Program-made: the position numbers and the translations under genes
Assembly (NCBI GenBank): GCA_037447655.1
Contig: JBBHKE010000360.1
Location: forward strand, 69,519-133,518
DNA: 64,000 nt
Origin: Zygnema cylindricum
Lineage: Eukaryota > Streptophyta > Zygnematophyceae > Zygnematales > Zygnemataceae
Direction: 5' to 3'
Notes under the pieces: model-generated
The model's database searches: none
What the model was told of the DNA's origin: nothing
Seen by the model: only the letters and a program-made list of their open reading frames with translations
Shown here: positions 24,201 through 35,800 of the stretch, in pieces
Position numbering within the stretch: position 1 is the first letter of the stretch
How the letters are laid out: each line of letters opens with the position of its first letter

Positions 24201-27200
24201 AAAGTTACGACACAACTCCAGTGCTACAGCCCGAGAACCTTCCACAGTTGATACAATGGTGTCCCCAAATCGAAGCAATTCATCCTCGACCTCCTGAGAT
24301 CTTCCCTCCAGCCTGGCAAACCAGCAAGAAAAAAATAAACAAAATTGAGATGTAGTAAAAAAAAAATGTCTTTTTCCAAGAATGTAGTCGGTACCACAAC
24401 AAACTGGAGAATCCTACCAATTTGCAAACATGGGCGATAAAATAGTGCATCTGGCAAGTGCAATAAAAAAAATGGTCTTTGTCAAATGTGTCAAACTGGA
24501 CCAGCAAGCTTACAACCGAGGCCACGACTGTTGCAAATGAACGCACTGGTTTAAAAAACTTGGGAGGAAATAAAGGTATTTGTGAATCTAGTGACAATGA
24601 CAGAACGACGTCTCTTTTTGCCCATGACACAGACCTATCTAAGGTTCACATTCAACGTGTGTTCATACATTTATGCTTTGCCATAAACTGCGCACAGAAT
24701 TTTGAAAATATTAAACTTCCAAAAGTAGGCGGGCTGCCTCAGAATTGTTTGAGGTTGAAGATACCAAGTTACTGTCGGTCATGAAATCTTCAACAATTTA
24801 CGACTACCCCCATCCTCATTCCCAAGAGTTTTTGGAAAAAGCAGATACTTTCCCAAGAGTTTTTGAAAAATACTCACGAGCTCATTATTCTTGGGATCCG
24901 CTCTTTCATGCACTTTCGCATTTGCCGGGCCAATGTCCTCACAAGTGCATCCCTACCAAGTGTACTCTCCAATCCTTTGCCGCCAAAGGCACGAAAAACA
25001 GTGCCTAAAGTCTGTGTTTCTGCTTTCCAGGCTCCGTCGAGATAGTCACCGATGCTTTCAGATTTGTCGTTAGTGGGTTGGCCAATAACTGCCACCCAAG
25101 GAAAGCCCTGAGCCATGGCTGGACCTTGCCCAGTCACCAGCTCTATAACTGCACTCACAGCCTCTTTATCTTCTCCAACTTGGTCCAGTTTTGTGACAAC
25201 GCCAACAGTTCGTGAACCTGGATTAAACAAAAAATAATAACCAGCATCCAGACATAATTGAGGTTACAAATGATGAGGATAAAATACAAATATTTGTACA
25301 CTATAATATGCCTTTGGAGTCGGCAAGACATGTTCAACCCAAAAAAACCTGCCTACGCCCTCTCTCGGCTTAGACGTGATGTCTGTTTGCAAATCATAGA
25401 ATCCCAATGATCTCAAATTATTTCCAGTTTGTGTACCTTTTCGATGTTTACTTTTAATCATAAAATCAGTCAATGATCTGAACTATTTTCATTTTGTTAC
25501 TTTCTCAATGTTTGTTTTTCAATCATAACAATCACCCGATGGTCTGAAACTCTGTGTTACATTCTCAATGCTTTCTTTAAAATCATAAAAATCAGCTGAT
25601 GATCTGAAACTATTTCATGAAGTGTACCTTCTCGATATGTACAGCCATGGATATGCATAAGGTTTGTTGATAAATCAGCGAGTGATATGAAAATATTTTC
25701 ATTATGTGTACCTTCTCGATCCAAATCTTGAGCCATTTTTAAAACTCTTGCGGCAGAAGAGTCCTTGAGTCCTGTTGCCGGGAGAATCACAAGAAGAAAA
25801 GCATCCCCACCCGCATTATCTAATACCTGCAAAATTACCACAATTTCTCAAGTCCATGTCAAAAGTGAAAAGGAAAATGAAAACATTGAAACAAGATTGC
25901 AAATTTTAGGCTAATTACTAGTACTGGCGACACTGGCCAGTAATCACTGTAATCATAAAGAAAAATGTCATTTCAAAATAGTACAGTTTTCTGTATAAAT
26001 ACTATGATTACTGCGCCGATAACGTCAATTGCATAGCTCGTAAAATTCCCCTGAATGGCAGTGCGATGGGAGGTAAAAATGAACAACTGATTCTATAGCA
26101 GGGTCTTGAAGGAATTACCATATTGTCAAGATCTGACGCCCTTGACTCTAAGCCAGGGAGATCAATGAGGCGGATTGGAGGAGCTGTAGGAAACCATCAT
26201 AAGAAGAAATGAAAGGGTTAGACTTCCTCCAACTTAGTGAAATCTTTGAGGGTGAATCATTTGGTTTAATGATTAACCGTATGTACAATTACTCAAAAAG
26301 ATGTGTGTGCTAGTAATGTGCTAGTACTGTGTACCCTCAAAACAAGGGTAAAACTCGATGGTGTAAATGATGAAAAAAAAAAGTTGTCGAAGCAGGAAAG
26401 CTTTGATGTTTTGTGCCATAAACAGTATGACATATAACTGCAGTAAACCCGACAGAGGATTAAATAAAAACTGAATTTCACACCGGTGTGTACCCATTTT
26501 AATTTAAAAAACTAGCCAAAATGACTTCCGAACAGAATCCAATGCTAAGTGAAAGAAAACAAAAAAACTGTGCCTGGGAAACTGAACCAATGGTTCAAAT
26601 GTGCCAAAACAATTGGAAACGTTATATGTAATAGCCCCACACTATACGCGTATTATACGGTATCATACGCGTTTAGTATGGGGTTACCACATGTAGCGTT
26701 TCCAAATATTTCAAACATTTGACCTATTTGGATTAAACAAAGTGACAAAATAGCTGACAATAATATGGTTAGTAGTGTAGTACCAAGTACTGACCTGTTG
26801 CAGATTGAATAACCAAATGCCTTTGCTGATCCTCTTGATTTCTTGATGACAACCAACGTTTCATGTCAGCTTGTACCACCTTCTTTATTTCAGCTGTCAC
26901 CAAAACATACACTCGGAAGGAACATACATGTCAAGAACAAAAAAAAACTTGAATTTCTTCATTGTCTCCACATGATAAATGTGAAAACAAGTGAAAACAA
27001 AAACGCACAGAATAAAATATGTAAAAAGGTGAAAACCATGGAAACAAAAACGCATACCAGCTGACTGCATGTTCATGTTGGTTCCCATCTTTCCTCGCAC
27101 TCCATCACCCGATATATGCTTATTCCGTTCAATATCGATAACCAGAGGAAACCGAGTCGCTCCCCCCTCTGCTGTGGGCTGCATAAAATAACATAATCAT

Positions 27201-27848
27201 AAAAAAAAAAATCAAATCCAACTCCTATGACTATTTCCATACAAGGATTGGTTTGAACAGTTCGCCGAAATACAGAAAAAAATGAAAATTAGGAATGCGA
27301 AGTATATTTCTCTGAATAATTTTGACAGAAAAAAAAGCAAAAGATCAAAAAAAAGTTCATAGGGAGTCAAATAATACCAAAACAGGATGTCCGATTAACG
27401 AATTTAGTACAGCTGATTTGCCAGAACCCTGGAAACATTTGAAACAAACAAAAATGTTAAAAATTTATTTATGATTGATGCACTCCAGTAATCTATATGC
27501 ACATGCAAATGTGAGAATGATTAATTGATAATATTTGGCAACTAGAATACCTACAATGTGTTGATCGTAAATTAGTTACTGCGAGTAATAAGATCAAAAA
27601 TAGTCAAAATTTAACCAGATCAGCCAACAATAGTGTGAGATCAACTGAACTATGTGAGATCAACCGGAAACTTCCAACAGTTTGAAAATAGCAGTAGAAA
27701 CGGTTGGAGAAAAAAGACTTACAAGAGTCCCGAGTACTACTAGTTGCAAAAAAGAAGAAGGAGCCGAACTATCCTCTCCAGGAACACCATCTGCCAAAAT
27801 AGTAGAGGATGTCTGAATAGTTTCCGCTAAAGAAATCAAGTCCTCCAT
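15268..27848 (-). CDS. DRP2: Dynamin-related protein 2 (plant PH-domain dynamin), 22 exons, complete
   Basis: Large GTPase that pinches off clathrin-coated vesicles at the plasma membrane and trans-Golgi in plants. Exons in coding order: 27723-27848, 27378-27428, 27058-27178, 26795-26893, 26119-26183, 25712-25826, 24878-25217, 24165-24312, 23901-24026, 23430-23549, 22484-22567, 21492-21619, 21142-21229, 20702-20825, 19162-19235, 18677-18733, 18343-18499, 17608-17816, 17242-17364, 16809-16876, 16310-16467, 15268-15728. Total 3042 nt, 1013 aa (Arabidopsis DRP2 is about 915). P-loop GTLGSGKS at 40-47, DLPG at 140-143, TKLD at 201-204; stalk to about 535; PH domain about 578-700 ([11 protein letters not shown]); GED about 745-860; Pro/Gly-rich tail 861-1013 with the family ending PNRLPPGPP. 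An extra eight-proline run (about 565-572) precedes the PH domain. No break was found. The exon 21 donor is GTCTGT and the exon 8 donor GTTTGT. Confidence 0.96.
15969..16320. repeat. Repeated copies of the DRP2 exon 21 donor
   Basis: Units near 15972, 16103, 16188 and the true junction at 16303 share CACAGACCAGCGTTMATGAAAA (coding strand AACGCTGGTCTGTG). Periods are about 85-130 bp. The last unit is the functional exon end. Confidence 0.75.
17157..17181. repeat. Intronic copy of the DRP2 exon 19 end
   Basis: 20 of 25 bases match 17237-17261 (shared core GGAATATTTGC). The donor GT is lost in the copy. Confidence 0.6.
20868..21025. repeat. Degenerate (ATGAGTA)n-like repeat
   Basis: Many short imperfect units of GAATGAGTAATGA type in a DRP2 intron. 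Confidence 0.7.
21691..21800. repeat. 26 bp tandem repeat, ~4 copies
   Basis: TGCTGTATTTATTTACTAGT repeats at 21691, 21717, 21743 and 21769, with a partial copy at 21795; nearly perfect, exact 26 bp period. DRP2 intron. Confidence 0.95.
24820..24875. repeat. Tandem duplication abutting the DRP2 exon 7 donor
   Basis: TTCCCAAGAGTTTTTG occurs twice, about 32 bp apart, immediately intron-side of the donor at 24878. The unit includes part of the donor (GTATTTTTC versus GTATCTGC on the coding strand). Confidence 0.75.
25393..25721. repeat. Four copies of the DRP2 exon 6 5' splice site
   Basis: TGTACCTTYTCGAT-type units occur at 25432, 25495, 25554 and 25623, with the true junction at 25707. Between them lie AATCATAAAAATCAGY and GATGATCTGAAACTATTT segments. 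The copy at 25623 matches the junction exactly over 15 bases. Confidence 0.9.
26590..26736. mobile_element. Foldback (long inverted repeat) element
   Basis: Two arms of about 70 bp, inverted to each other. Inner parts are CCCCACACTATACGCGTAT and ATACGCGTTTAGTATGGGG; outer parts are TTGGAAACGTTATATG and the inverse of CATGTAGCGTTTCCAA. No ORF. DRP2 intron 4. Probably a MITE of a separate family; no target duplication was identified. Confidence 0.7.
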
Positions 27849-28258
27849 AGTTAAATTTGTAAAAAGATTAAATACGATTATAACTATAATAAACTTGCCA
27901 CAATTTTCACCGAAAACGCGTTATTTCTGTTAAGTACAGGAAATATGAACCATGGCTTAGGGAATGAGCCTCTATGGCATCATTCAAGGGAGAAAATGAT
28001 AGATTTCTGCATGTGCTAAAGGAAAGGGATCTGCAACAGCAGCTTTGACAATCTGGCAGCGATTCAACTGATGGCCTGAATGCATTTTCAGGAAACAGGT
28101 CCGAAGGGCGCCTATTCCTGCCACGTGGCAAGTCACATGAAAGAAAGCGTGAACGCTTTGACCAGAGAAAGTGGTTGAGTAAACGCGTTGCACATGGAAC
28201 ATGCTGAGGGCGTTCCGTTGGAAGCTATGAAAACTATGTCCACTATTGAACAGTGCGG
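27849..28258. promoter_or_regulatory. DRP2 upstream region
   Basis: About 400 bp between the DRP2 ATG and the first transposon of the next cluster. It should hold the 5' leader and core promoter. I see no distinctive motif that I would defend. Confidence 0.35.
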
Positions 28259-28801
28259 TACACCGCGAATCGTTATTAGTGTCAAAGTCACTAATTTGGG
28301 TTCTTCAAATTTTGGTTTTTTTTTTCAAATAGGATACATGATTTAAATTTTTCCTTGACGTTAATTAAGGTACCGTACAAAATAAAGTAAAGCCTGAAAG
28401 TACAAAAAATATAAATAGTGTGGTGTACGGTCGATGTCAGATCGTACATAAATGTTTCTTTTCAAGTGAAAATTTACAAAAAATGAATTAAATCAGACGC
28501 GCACGCATAGGAACGTGCGTTAAAAACACTGGGATTAGTCTGACACGTAAATTAGTATAGTATGTACGGATATTTTTAATTCGCGACGGCGTACGATTTC
28601 TAATATTTTGTACGGAATCATATATTAACGTATATAATCGTACGGTGAATATTCAATTTTTGCTGTTCCCAAATTAGCATAAACGCCGAAATTAGAATAC
28701 ACCTTTAAAAAAAAAAAAAACAAATTCGTAATTAGCATCAATTACGGTAAATTTTCTTCAACACTATTTAAACTTTGACACTAATAACGATTCGCGGTGT
28801 A
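28259..28801. mobile_element. MITE, family C, 539 bp with a perfect 30 bp TIR
   Basis: TA-flanked. The left end CACCGCGAATCGTTATTAGT and the right end are exact inverse copies for about 28-30 bases, continuing into GTCAAAGT. The interior is unlike families A and B and has no ORF. The terminal bases are those of families A and B. Confidence 0.88.
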
Positions 28802-28904
28802 GCGTAAAGCGTACACAAATCCAGCTCGGTTCGCTTACCGTACAGTTCGGTTCATCTAAATGCGCAGTGATTCGAAACGCATTTTATGTGGTACAGACGT
28901 ACAG

Positions 28905-29981
28905 TATACCGTGCATCGCTATTAGTGTTAATAATATTTTGATTATTTTCGCCACTTAAAATACCTTTTCTTCGTACACAATTGTCGGGTTTTCAATTTG
29001 AAACCGCCAATCGGAAGCTGAGAATCTTACCTTTCAATCGCAACCGTCAGATCCACAATGCGACGCATGTGTACGGAGAACAAATGTTTTAAGCGACGAA
29101 AAAACATCAGCACTAATAGCTAGTGTTGTGTATCGGTAAGGATTTGCCGATAACCGATATGGGCCATTTTTCGGGTATCCGATAATCGATATATTCGTAC
29201 GATATATCGATATCGGTCTTATCGCCGATAAGTAGCCGATAATATCGGGTACTTATCGGCGATAATGCCGATAACGATAGTTATCAGCGATAACAGTACG
29301 GACCGTACAGATAAATGTACGGCCTGTACACTCAGATGTACGTCTTATTCTCCGGACGTACGGATCCAGAAAAAACGATGTACCTTTCACATCCGACGCC
29401 ATGGCTTTGTCCCTTTATTCCTTGAGATCCACTGGGGACCTGCCACGTGTCAACCTGTCAGCTTTTTTGGCATAAGCTGCCAAAAGAGCCATTCCGGATG
29501 CTGGCGCTCACGCTGGCCGTCCGCTCTTGTTTTCTCATTCCAAGTCGTCCGTTCGATTTCGGCGGCACGCAGAATGTTATTTTGCGTCCGTTGTACTTTT
29601 GTGTGCGCCGTCCTTTTACAGTTCCATGTTCACCAGTTTTTGGTAAAATTACGTACATCGCCGTAAAATTTTTGTTCAGTTAACCGGCCAACGTTTATAT
29701 GCTGCGCTGCCCGTAATAAATTGCAGCTAAACGGTAACGGCACATATTTTTATACGTGGCATGCCACGCTATATAAAATCAATAAAATAATACAGTATGT
29801 TATAAAGTGCTATTGTATGCATACTATATATTTTTTAAGTTATCGCCGATATGGAATTTGTTGGTCCCAGACCAATATATCGGAATCTCTGACCGTTCGA
29901 TAACCGATAACTATCGGTATCGGTGTTATCGCGATAAGTTTTTTACCGATACACAACACTACTAATAGCGATTCACGGTGT
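28905..29981. mobile_element. Foldback MITE family A, interrupted
   Basis: The left part 28907-29120 has the full family A order: CCGTGCATCGCTATTAGTG, CGCCACTTAAAAT, TTCGTACACA, ACCGCCAATCGG, GTGTACGGAGAA. The right end TAATAGCGATTCACGGTGTA resumes at 29964 after the hAT-like insertion. Confidence 0.92.
29121..29961. mobile_element. hAT-like non-autonomous element, 841 bp
   Basis: A perfect 19 bp TIR (TAGTGTTGTGTATCGGTAA, inverted at the right end) is flanked by an 8 bp target duplication, CTAATAGC, at 29113-29120 and 29962-29969. An 8 bp duplication and a TAGNG start are hAT hallmarks. Subterminal regions are packed with CCGATA/TATCGG motifs, as expected of transposase-binding arrays. No transposase ORF was recognised, so it needs a helper. 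Confidence 0.95.
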
Positions 29982-30367
29982 ACTGTACTTTACTGTAGTT
30001 TTCATGATAATGAATCTAGTTTCTGGTTTTGTATTACTGTAATTATGTTGGGAAAATCTTTAAAAGCACCTTAGCCATAGATAAACAGTTTTAACTAGGC
30101 GGTTAGGATTGCCTTGCAGCTTGTCAGTTTGCACGTGTGTCGAATCGCATCTGCCGGAATCGATGCTGCGCGTACAACACGGTTTCGTAAAACGTCCATG
30201 TCCGTACCACATGACATCCGAATCCCTCCCTACTGTATTGAAATCTACCGATTTTAGTATTTTATTTATCACTATAAACTGGCCGTCAATTCGGGTAATT
30301 GTCCTTCACGCTTGTTTCTGGCCATCGCACCTAGTTCATACTACGTAGATTTTCGATTGTTTTTCTA

Positions 30368-30713
30368 TTCAACAAAAGAATCACTTTCTCCTATAACCTT
30401 CGGCCATGGCCGCTTTATGTTGTTGTTCGGCCTTTCCACGCTCTATCTGTCGCCGAAAATCGTGTGCGTTCAGTAAACTAAAGGAATTTCAAAGACCTTT
30501 CTTCCCGTACCAAAAACCAGCCCTTTTAATTTGTTCTTTACGCACTAATGGGGTCCGTTTGATTTGAGGGATTCATGTTTTTTTTTCTTCTACTTTTTCT
30601 CTCTCGACTTGTCTCCATATCACAAATAGGCATGCCACCGACAACCCTTACGATCCTAACTCAATCCCGGCCTTCACACATGCCACCGGCCTCTAGAAAC
30701 CATGTTCTATCCC
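30368..30713 (+). repeat. Second copy of the Copia-leader-like dispersed repeat
   Basis: Related over about 345 bp to the reverse complement of 13934-14280, including TTCGGCCTTTCCA, TTTCAAAGACC, TTTAATTTGTT and TTTTTCTCTCTCGACTTGTC. Confidence 0.8.
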
Positions 30714-32470
30714 TACCTTTGAGCACATAGCCTTAACCTTTTCGCAATATTATATCGTATAACCCTCCCCAACTTAGATAAAAAACCTAAAATTTATTTT
30801 TTATCACCCCTTGACACACCCTGTCTCTTCCCTTGGCGACCTTTTCCATTTCAAAACACGCGTCGACCCCATCGCAAAGTATAAGTCCGTCGAGGGTGCC
30901 TCGTCTTATGTGTATAAAGGTGTGAAACTCTTGAGTATAACATTATACTCTAGCCTTCATTTGCACAAATTTGTCTCCTATGATTTGCAATTCGTTAAAT
31001 GCCTTTTGACTGCCCTTGTCCGCGATTATATACCCGTATCCACCGTCATCTTCGCTAACCATTCGAAACAACTTTTCGAATTCCACCCTTGTTGGTTGAC
31101 GATATCACCATTGACAAGGTTTGACATATACTGTTGATGTTTCCACTTTGGTTGTTAGTTTTTCCACCCACGATATGGGAAGGCGAGTGGTGCCTATGAG
31201 ATAAATGCTTGGTGTCAACGTTTCTTGTTGAAGGGGATTGGGGTCCGGTGTAAAAAGAAAAAAAAAACTAATTTATTGGTCCTCTTGTGTCACTCTTTTA
31301 GCTCTCGGTCTTGCTACCAACTTAACAAGCTAGGCAACAACGAGATGCCGTCCATCATCGTTTTGAAAAATGTTCTCATGTTACCCGAGCTCTGCGACCA
31401 TCCACCGCAACTCCACCTTTGGGCGGGATTGTTGAAGCTCTTTGTGTGTTGCACCCTCCGCCAACTGAAATCATCATTCGAGTCGTTGTGATGACGCCTC
31501 AATTTTAGCCCAAAGTCTCGAAAATGGAGAAAGGCCTAGTATTGTTTCATAAGGCTCGTCTATCGCCTTGTGCACTACTTTTTAATAATAATTGACATCT
31601 TCCATCCCTCGTTGTGGCCAACGACATTGAATTGCCGATACGTGCATGAAAGCAACTAGCAACAGTTGAACTTTGAGATCTCTTATATGCATTTCCCTTT
31701 GCTTAATCGCATGCTCAATCGCATTCATGTTTGAGATGAAGTACTAGTTCGTGGTTGTCTACCACACCAAAAATTTTATCACTACGTTTGACGCTTGAAC
31801 GTTTAGGTTTCCCTCACCCACCTCTTTTAGGTATCTCGCCTTCTGCTGATACCAACCTATTGAGTCCCAAAGGATTCATTTACTTCATTGCTCACATGGA
31901 GGGGCGTGTATTGCTAGTTTGCTACGCATGTCATGGTTCGAGATGAAGTTAAAACTTTTGGCACCGAGTAAAGAAGGGAAATCTGTCGACTTTTGGATCA
32001 GAAGTTGGTCTCAATCGAAGGTCAGCCAGACATCCGCGCTCTAGGGAGTAATAAATCGATTACTGTACCGTATGGGTTACGAAGTAACACGAGGCCGTAA
32101 CTATGGTACATAGCACACATAACCATGAAAATGTGGCAGTAACAGCCGTACTGTACCTTCAATTGATTTAGTGGCCCGTAGTTTCCCGCCTTTTTTAACA
32201 CGTGTCTCCTTTTCAAAATAATTTGTGACTGTGTCAATGTCCATTTCCTCGTTGTTGCCACGCGTCCTTCAGAATATTGTAGTCATTCGTCGGGACTTGA
32301 AGCATGGCCAATCGCGAGTGAAACCCGACGACCACGTGTCAAATTTCAAAAAGTTCCAACCAGCTGAAAAAACCGGCACAATTTTACGACTAGAATACGA
32401 AAATAATAATACACTTTCAACAGTTTGAAACTTAACAACCTCATATGTTTTGATTTTCACTTAAAAACGT
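30714..32470. other. Unidentified, probably retroelement-derived
   Basis: Downstream of the dispersed repeat and richer in G+C than most intergenic sequence here. Short open frames exist, but none resembles a family I know. It may be the decayed body of the element whose leader is at 30.4 kb. Confidence 0.35.
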
Positions 32471-32860
32471 CATTCTCTCTCTCACTCAAATCTCTCACTT
32501 CCTCTCTCCGCCTCTCTCGCCCTCCCTCCATCTCTCCCTCTCCCTCTCTCTCTCTCTGTCTCTCTCCCTCTCTCTCTCCCCTCTCTCTCCCTCTCTCTAT
32601 CTCTCTATCTAATCTCTCTCTAATCTCTCATCTGCTCATCTCTCTCTCTCTCTCTCTCTAATAATCTATCATCATCATCATCATCATCTCATAATAATAA
32701 TCTCATCATCATCATCATCATAATAATCTTAATGTAGTATTAATCTAATAATAATAATCTAATAATAATAATAGTAATGAAATAATGAAATAGTAATAAT
32801 AATAATCTTAGTAGTAATAAAATAATAGTAAAATAAAATAATAATCTTTAATAATCTTGC
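32471..32860 (+). repeat. CT-rich tract followed by (ATC/ATA)n, VIT upstream region
   Basis: CTCTCTCC-rich from about 32473 to 32660, then ATCATC and AATAATAAT trinucleotide runs to about 32860. It ends about 40 bp before the VIT start and may contain its promoter and leader. Confidence 0.7.
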
Positions 32861-32897
32861 ATCATCCTCATCATGGGACCCTCTCCCTTGCTTATGA

Positions 32898-35800
32898 ATG
32901 GGGTTGAATAAAGTGCGTGGACCACGGCCGGGCTGCCAAGACGGAGGGCGGAGAGACATTGTTCTCGGAATGTCGGACGGACTCACGGTTCCTTTTGCTT
33001 TGGCCGCCGGACTTTCCGGAGCAAATGTTTCTTCCAAAATAGTTGTCGTGGCCGGTCTCGCAGAAGTGGCAGCTGGAGCTATATCTATGGGACTGGGAGG
33101 GTAAGTATTTTCTGTATTTTTAAAGTGGGTAAAATGGTAAAGTGGGTAAAATGGTAAATTGGGTAAAATGGTAAAGTGGGTAAAATGGTAAATTGGGTAA
33201 AATGGTAAAGTGGGTAAAATGGTTAAGTGGTTAAAAGGGTTTTATGTGGTTTATTGTGTTATATTGTAAATTTGTTATGTTGTATGCTTGATGCGATATC
33301 GTTGCCTATGTTATGTATGTTGTACTATGTTTTTGTATTGTTATATTTTTAATTTGCTACTTTTTTATATTAGTGTGTTGGTTAATTTATTCTATGCTAC
33401 TATATTCTATTGTTTAGTTTCAAGTTTTTCAGATGAAAAAGTCACACAAAAAAACCCCGGGTAAGAGTGTGGATATCGTTTTCCGCACTTTAGACTATGG
33501 TGTTATGGTAAGGAGGTTTGGGGTTTGTGGTTTGGGGTTTTTGGGGTTTTTTGGTTTGGAGTTTTTGGTTTAGGTTTGGGATTTTTGGAATGTTGAAGGT
33601 CTCTGAATGGAATGTGTGAATAGTGTGGTTTTCAAGAGATTGGAATGTTTGTAAAATTGGAAAACTTGAAAATTGTTTGAAACTCGAGTATTACTGATTC
33701 TCCAAGTGGTAGGAATTATTGGATTATGAATTTGGTGAATTCGAGGAATTTGAAGAATTTGGAAATTTGGTGAAATTGGAGAAATTGGAGAATTCGGAGA
33801 ATTTGGAGACATTGGAGAATTTGGGAGTTTAGGAATTTGCAAATTTAGAGAATTTGGAGAAGGGGGAGTTAGGAGAAGGAGAATTTGGAGAAGAGGAATC
33901 TGAGTATTTTGGGAAAATTTGAGAATTTGGGAATTTGGGAATCTGGGGAATCTGGAGAATTTGGAGAATTTTGGAATTCAGAGGATTTTTGGAGTTTTGG
34001 ATTTTTTTTGTTTTTATTTCTTTGAGTCTCTTTTTAACTTTATGATGGCTGGTGTGCGCAGAATTATTGGATCGTTGGAATGTTGCGACTGTTTAAATAT
34101 TGGAAATTTGTGCATGCCTTAAATTTTTTGAATTATTTTCATTGCATGAATTTTTAAGAACGGTGTGATTAAATTACATGAATAATTTCCAAGGTTGTAA
34201 ATACTTAAGAACCTGGAAATTTTGGAATTAAGTTTAGACACTGTGGAAAGTTCAAATTTCTTGAATAAGAAAACGAATGGTTTGTGGAATTTTTCATTTG
34301 GTTTTTTTTGTTTTAAAAATCTTCTCAATATGACCCCTTTTTGTTAGTAAGATTTAGTTGTTTTTATGGAGTGATGTTTGTTTCGAGCGAAGAAGTTTGC
34401 TGCGAAGGCTACAAAAACAAATATTCATATATTTAGATCTTGTACAATTTTATCATATGATAAAATCGTTAGTAAAATGATTTTTAGGTATTTGAAGGTG
34501 TGGCCTTTTTTGCATCAAGGGTTTCAAGCATTGAAGGCAAATGAGGAGAACAAATGTTTCGTTGAGTTTCTTAAACGCGTTGCTTAGACATTATTAAACA
34601 AGTAAGTATTTGAATGAAAAACGCATTCAAAGACAGTTTATTTTTTTATAATTTGTATAAACAACATAGTTGGTGTAATCTGGGGTGACATATGGAGGAA
34701 AATGTGTTCGGAAGCTTGTGAAAGTAAAGGAAATAAAAGTTATTTGTTACCCATTTGTGGAGAAAATCAACTTATTTTCTGTCTATTTTCGTTGGTTTAC
34801 CATAGCTTTTTAAAAATAAAGCTTATGATTGTTGTAATTATTTTTATTGCTTAGGTACTTGGCAGGTCGAAGTGAAACTGAGAGCTACCAAAGCGAGAAA
34901 AGGGACGAGTATCACGCAATTGTCACATCTCCGGATGAAGGTAAGTATCTTTAAAATATTTTAAATAGCTTCGTTCGATATTCTTGTTCAACATAATGAG
35001 TAAAATGTACGGGTTAACCACGAAGTTGGGTGCGTTTTAGTTTATATTCTCTCAAAATGCATCAAAGTGATAGTTAGGGTACACAGTGACAAGAATTGCT
35101 AATTGTGGAGATATGGGCAAAATTATTCTGGTCCTTTGTGTTCATTCTCATGACGTGAAACTCAATGTCCACCTTGTAACTAACACAAAAATGTCCTTTT
35201 TGCTTGTTGTCAAGTTTTTGCCATGTTTTTAGTTTTATGTTGTTTGATCTTGCGTGACCCTCATTCTCATGCTGTGTTCAGATGTCTTTATTAGCAAAAC
35301 AAATGTCATCCGATAAATTATTTATTTGCGAAGTTACAAGCAAGAAAATTTTAGCACAGAAAAGTTATAAGCTTAGAGTATGCAAATCTCATAACTCCTG
35401 TTGATGTCATAGTCCAAAAGTACAAAAACGTGTGGAAGTGCTATGATTATCCCGTATCATACGTGTATTATATGGGTTTTTTGGGTACTATACCGCATAT
35501 AGTATGTGTCACACATAGAGTTCTCGGACGTTTTCATACTTTACGCCGACAGTCGAGAGAGAATACTACCTTCTGCCTCCTCCTTATTGCCTTGGCATAC
35601 TACTCTATACTATCTCCTCAGTTTAGACGAGCTTTCTGTTTCTCTAGCCATTGCCCATTTTGGAAGTTTGGATTGCTCATTTTGGAAGTTTGGGCATACT
35701 ATTGCTTGCTCCGCAGAATCCCAAGACGCAGCTCAAATCATGCAGGATTATGGGATGACTCCCGCGGAATACGGCCCGGTGGTCGACGCCCTCCGGAGGC

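Noticed and set aside
31836-31855. TGGTATCAG on the - strand, like a Copia primer-binding site for initiator tRNA-Met
   Set aside because: Only nine bases match, the downstream bases diverge and no LTR end abuts it.
33508-33565. GGTTTGGGGTTT-rich stretch resembling telomere repeats
   Set aside because: Irregular unit length and mixed with GTTTTTGG; ordinary low-complexity intron sequence.
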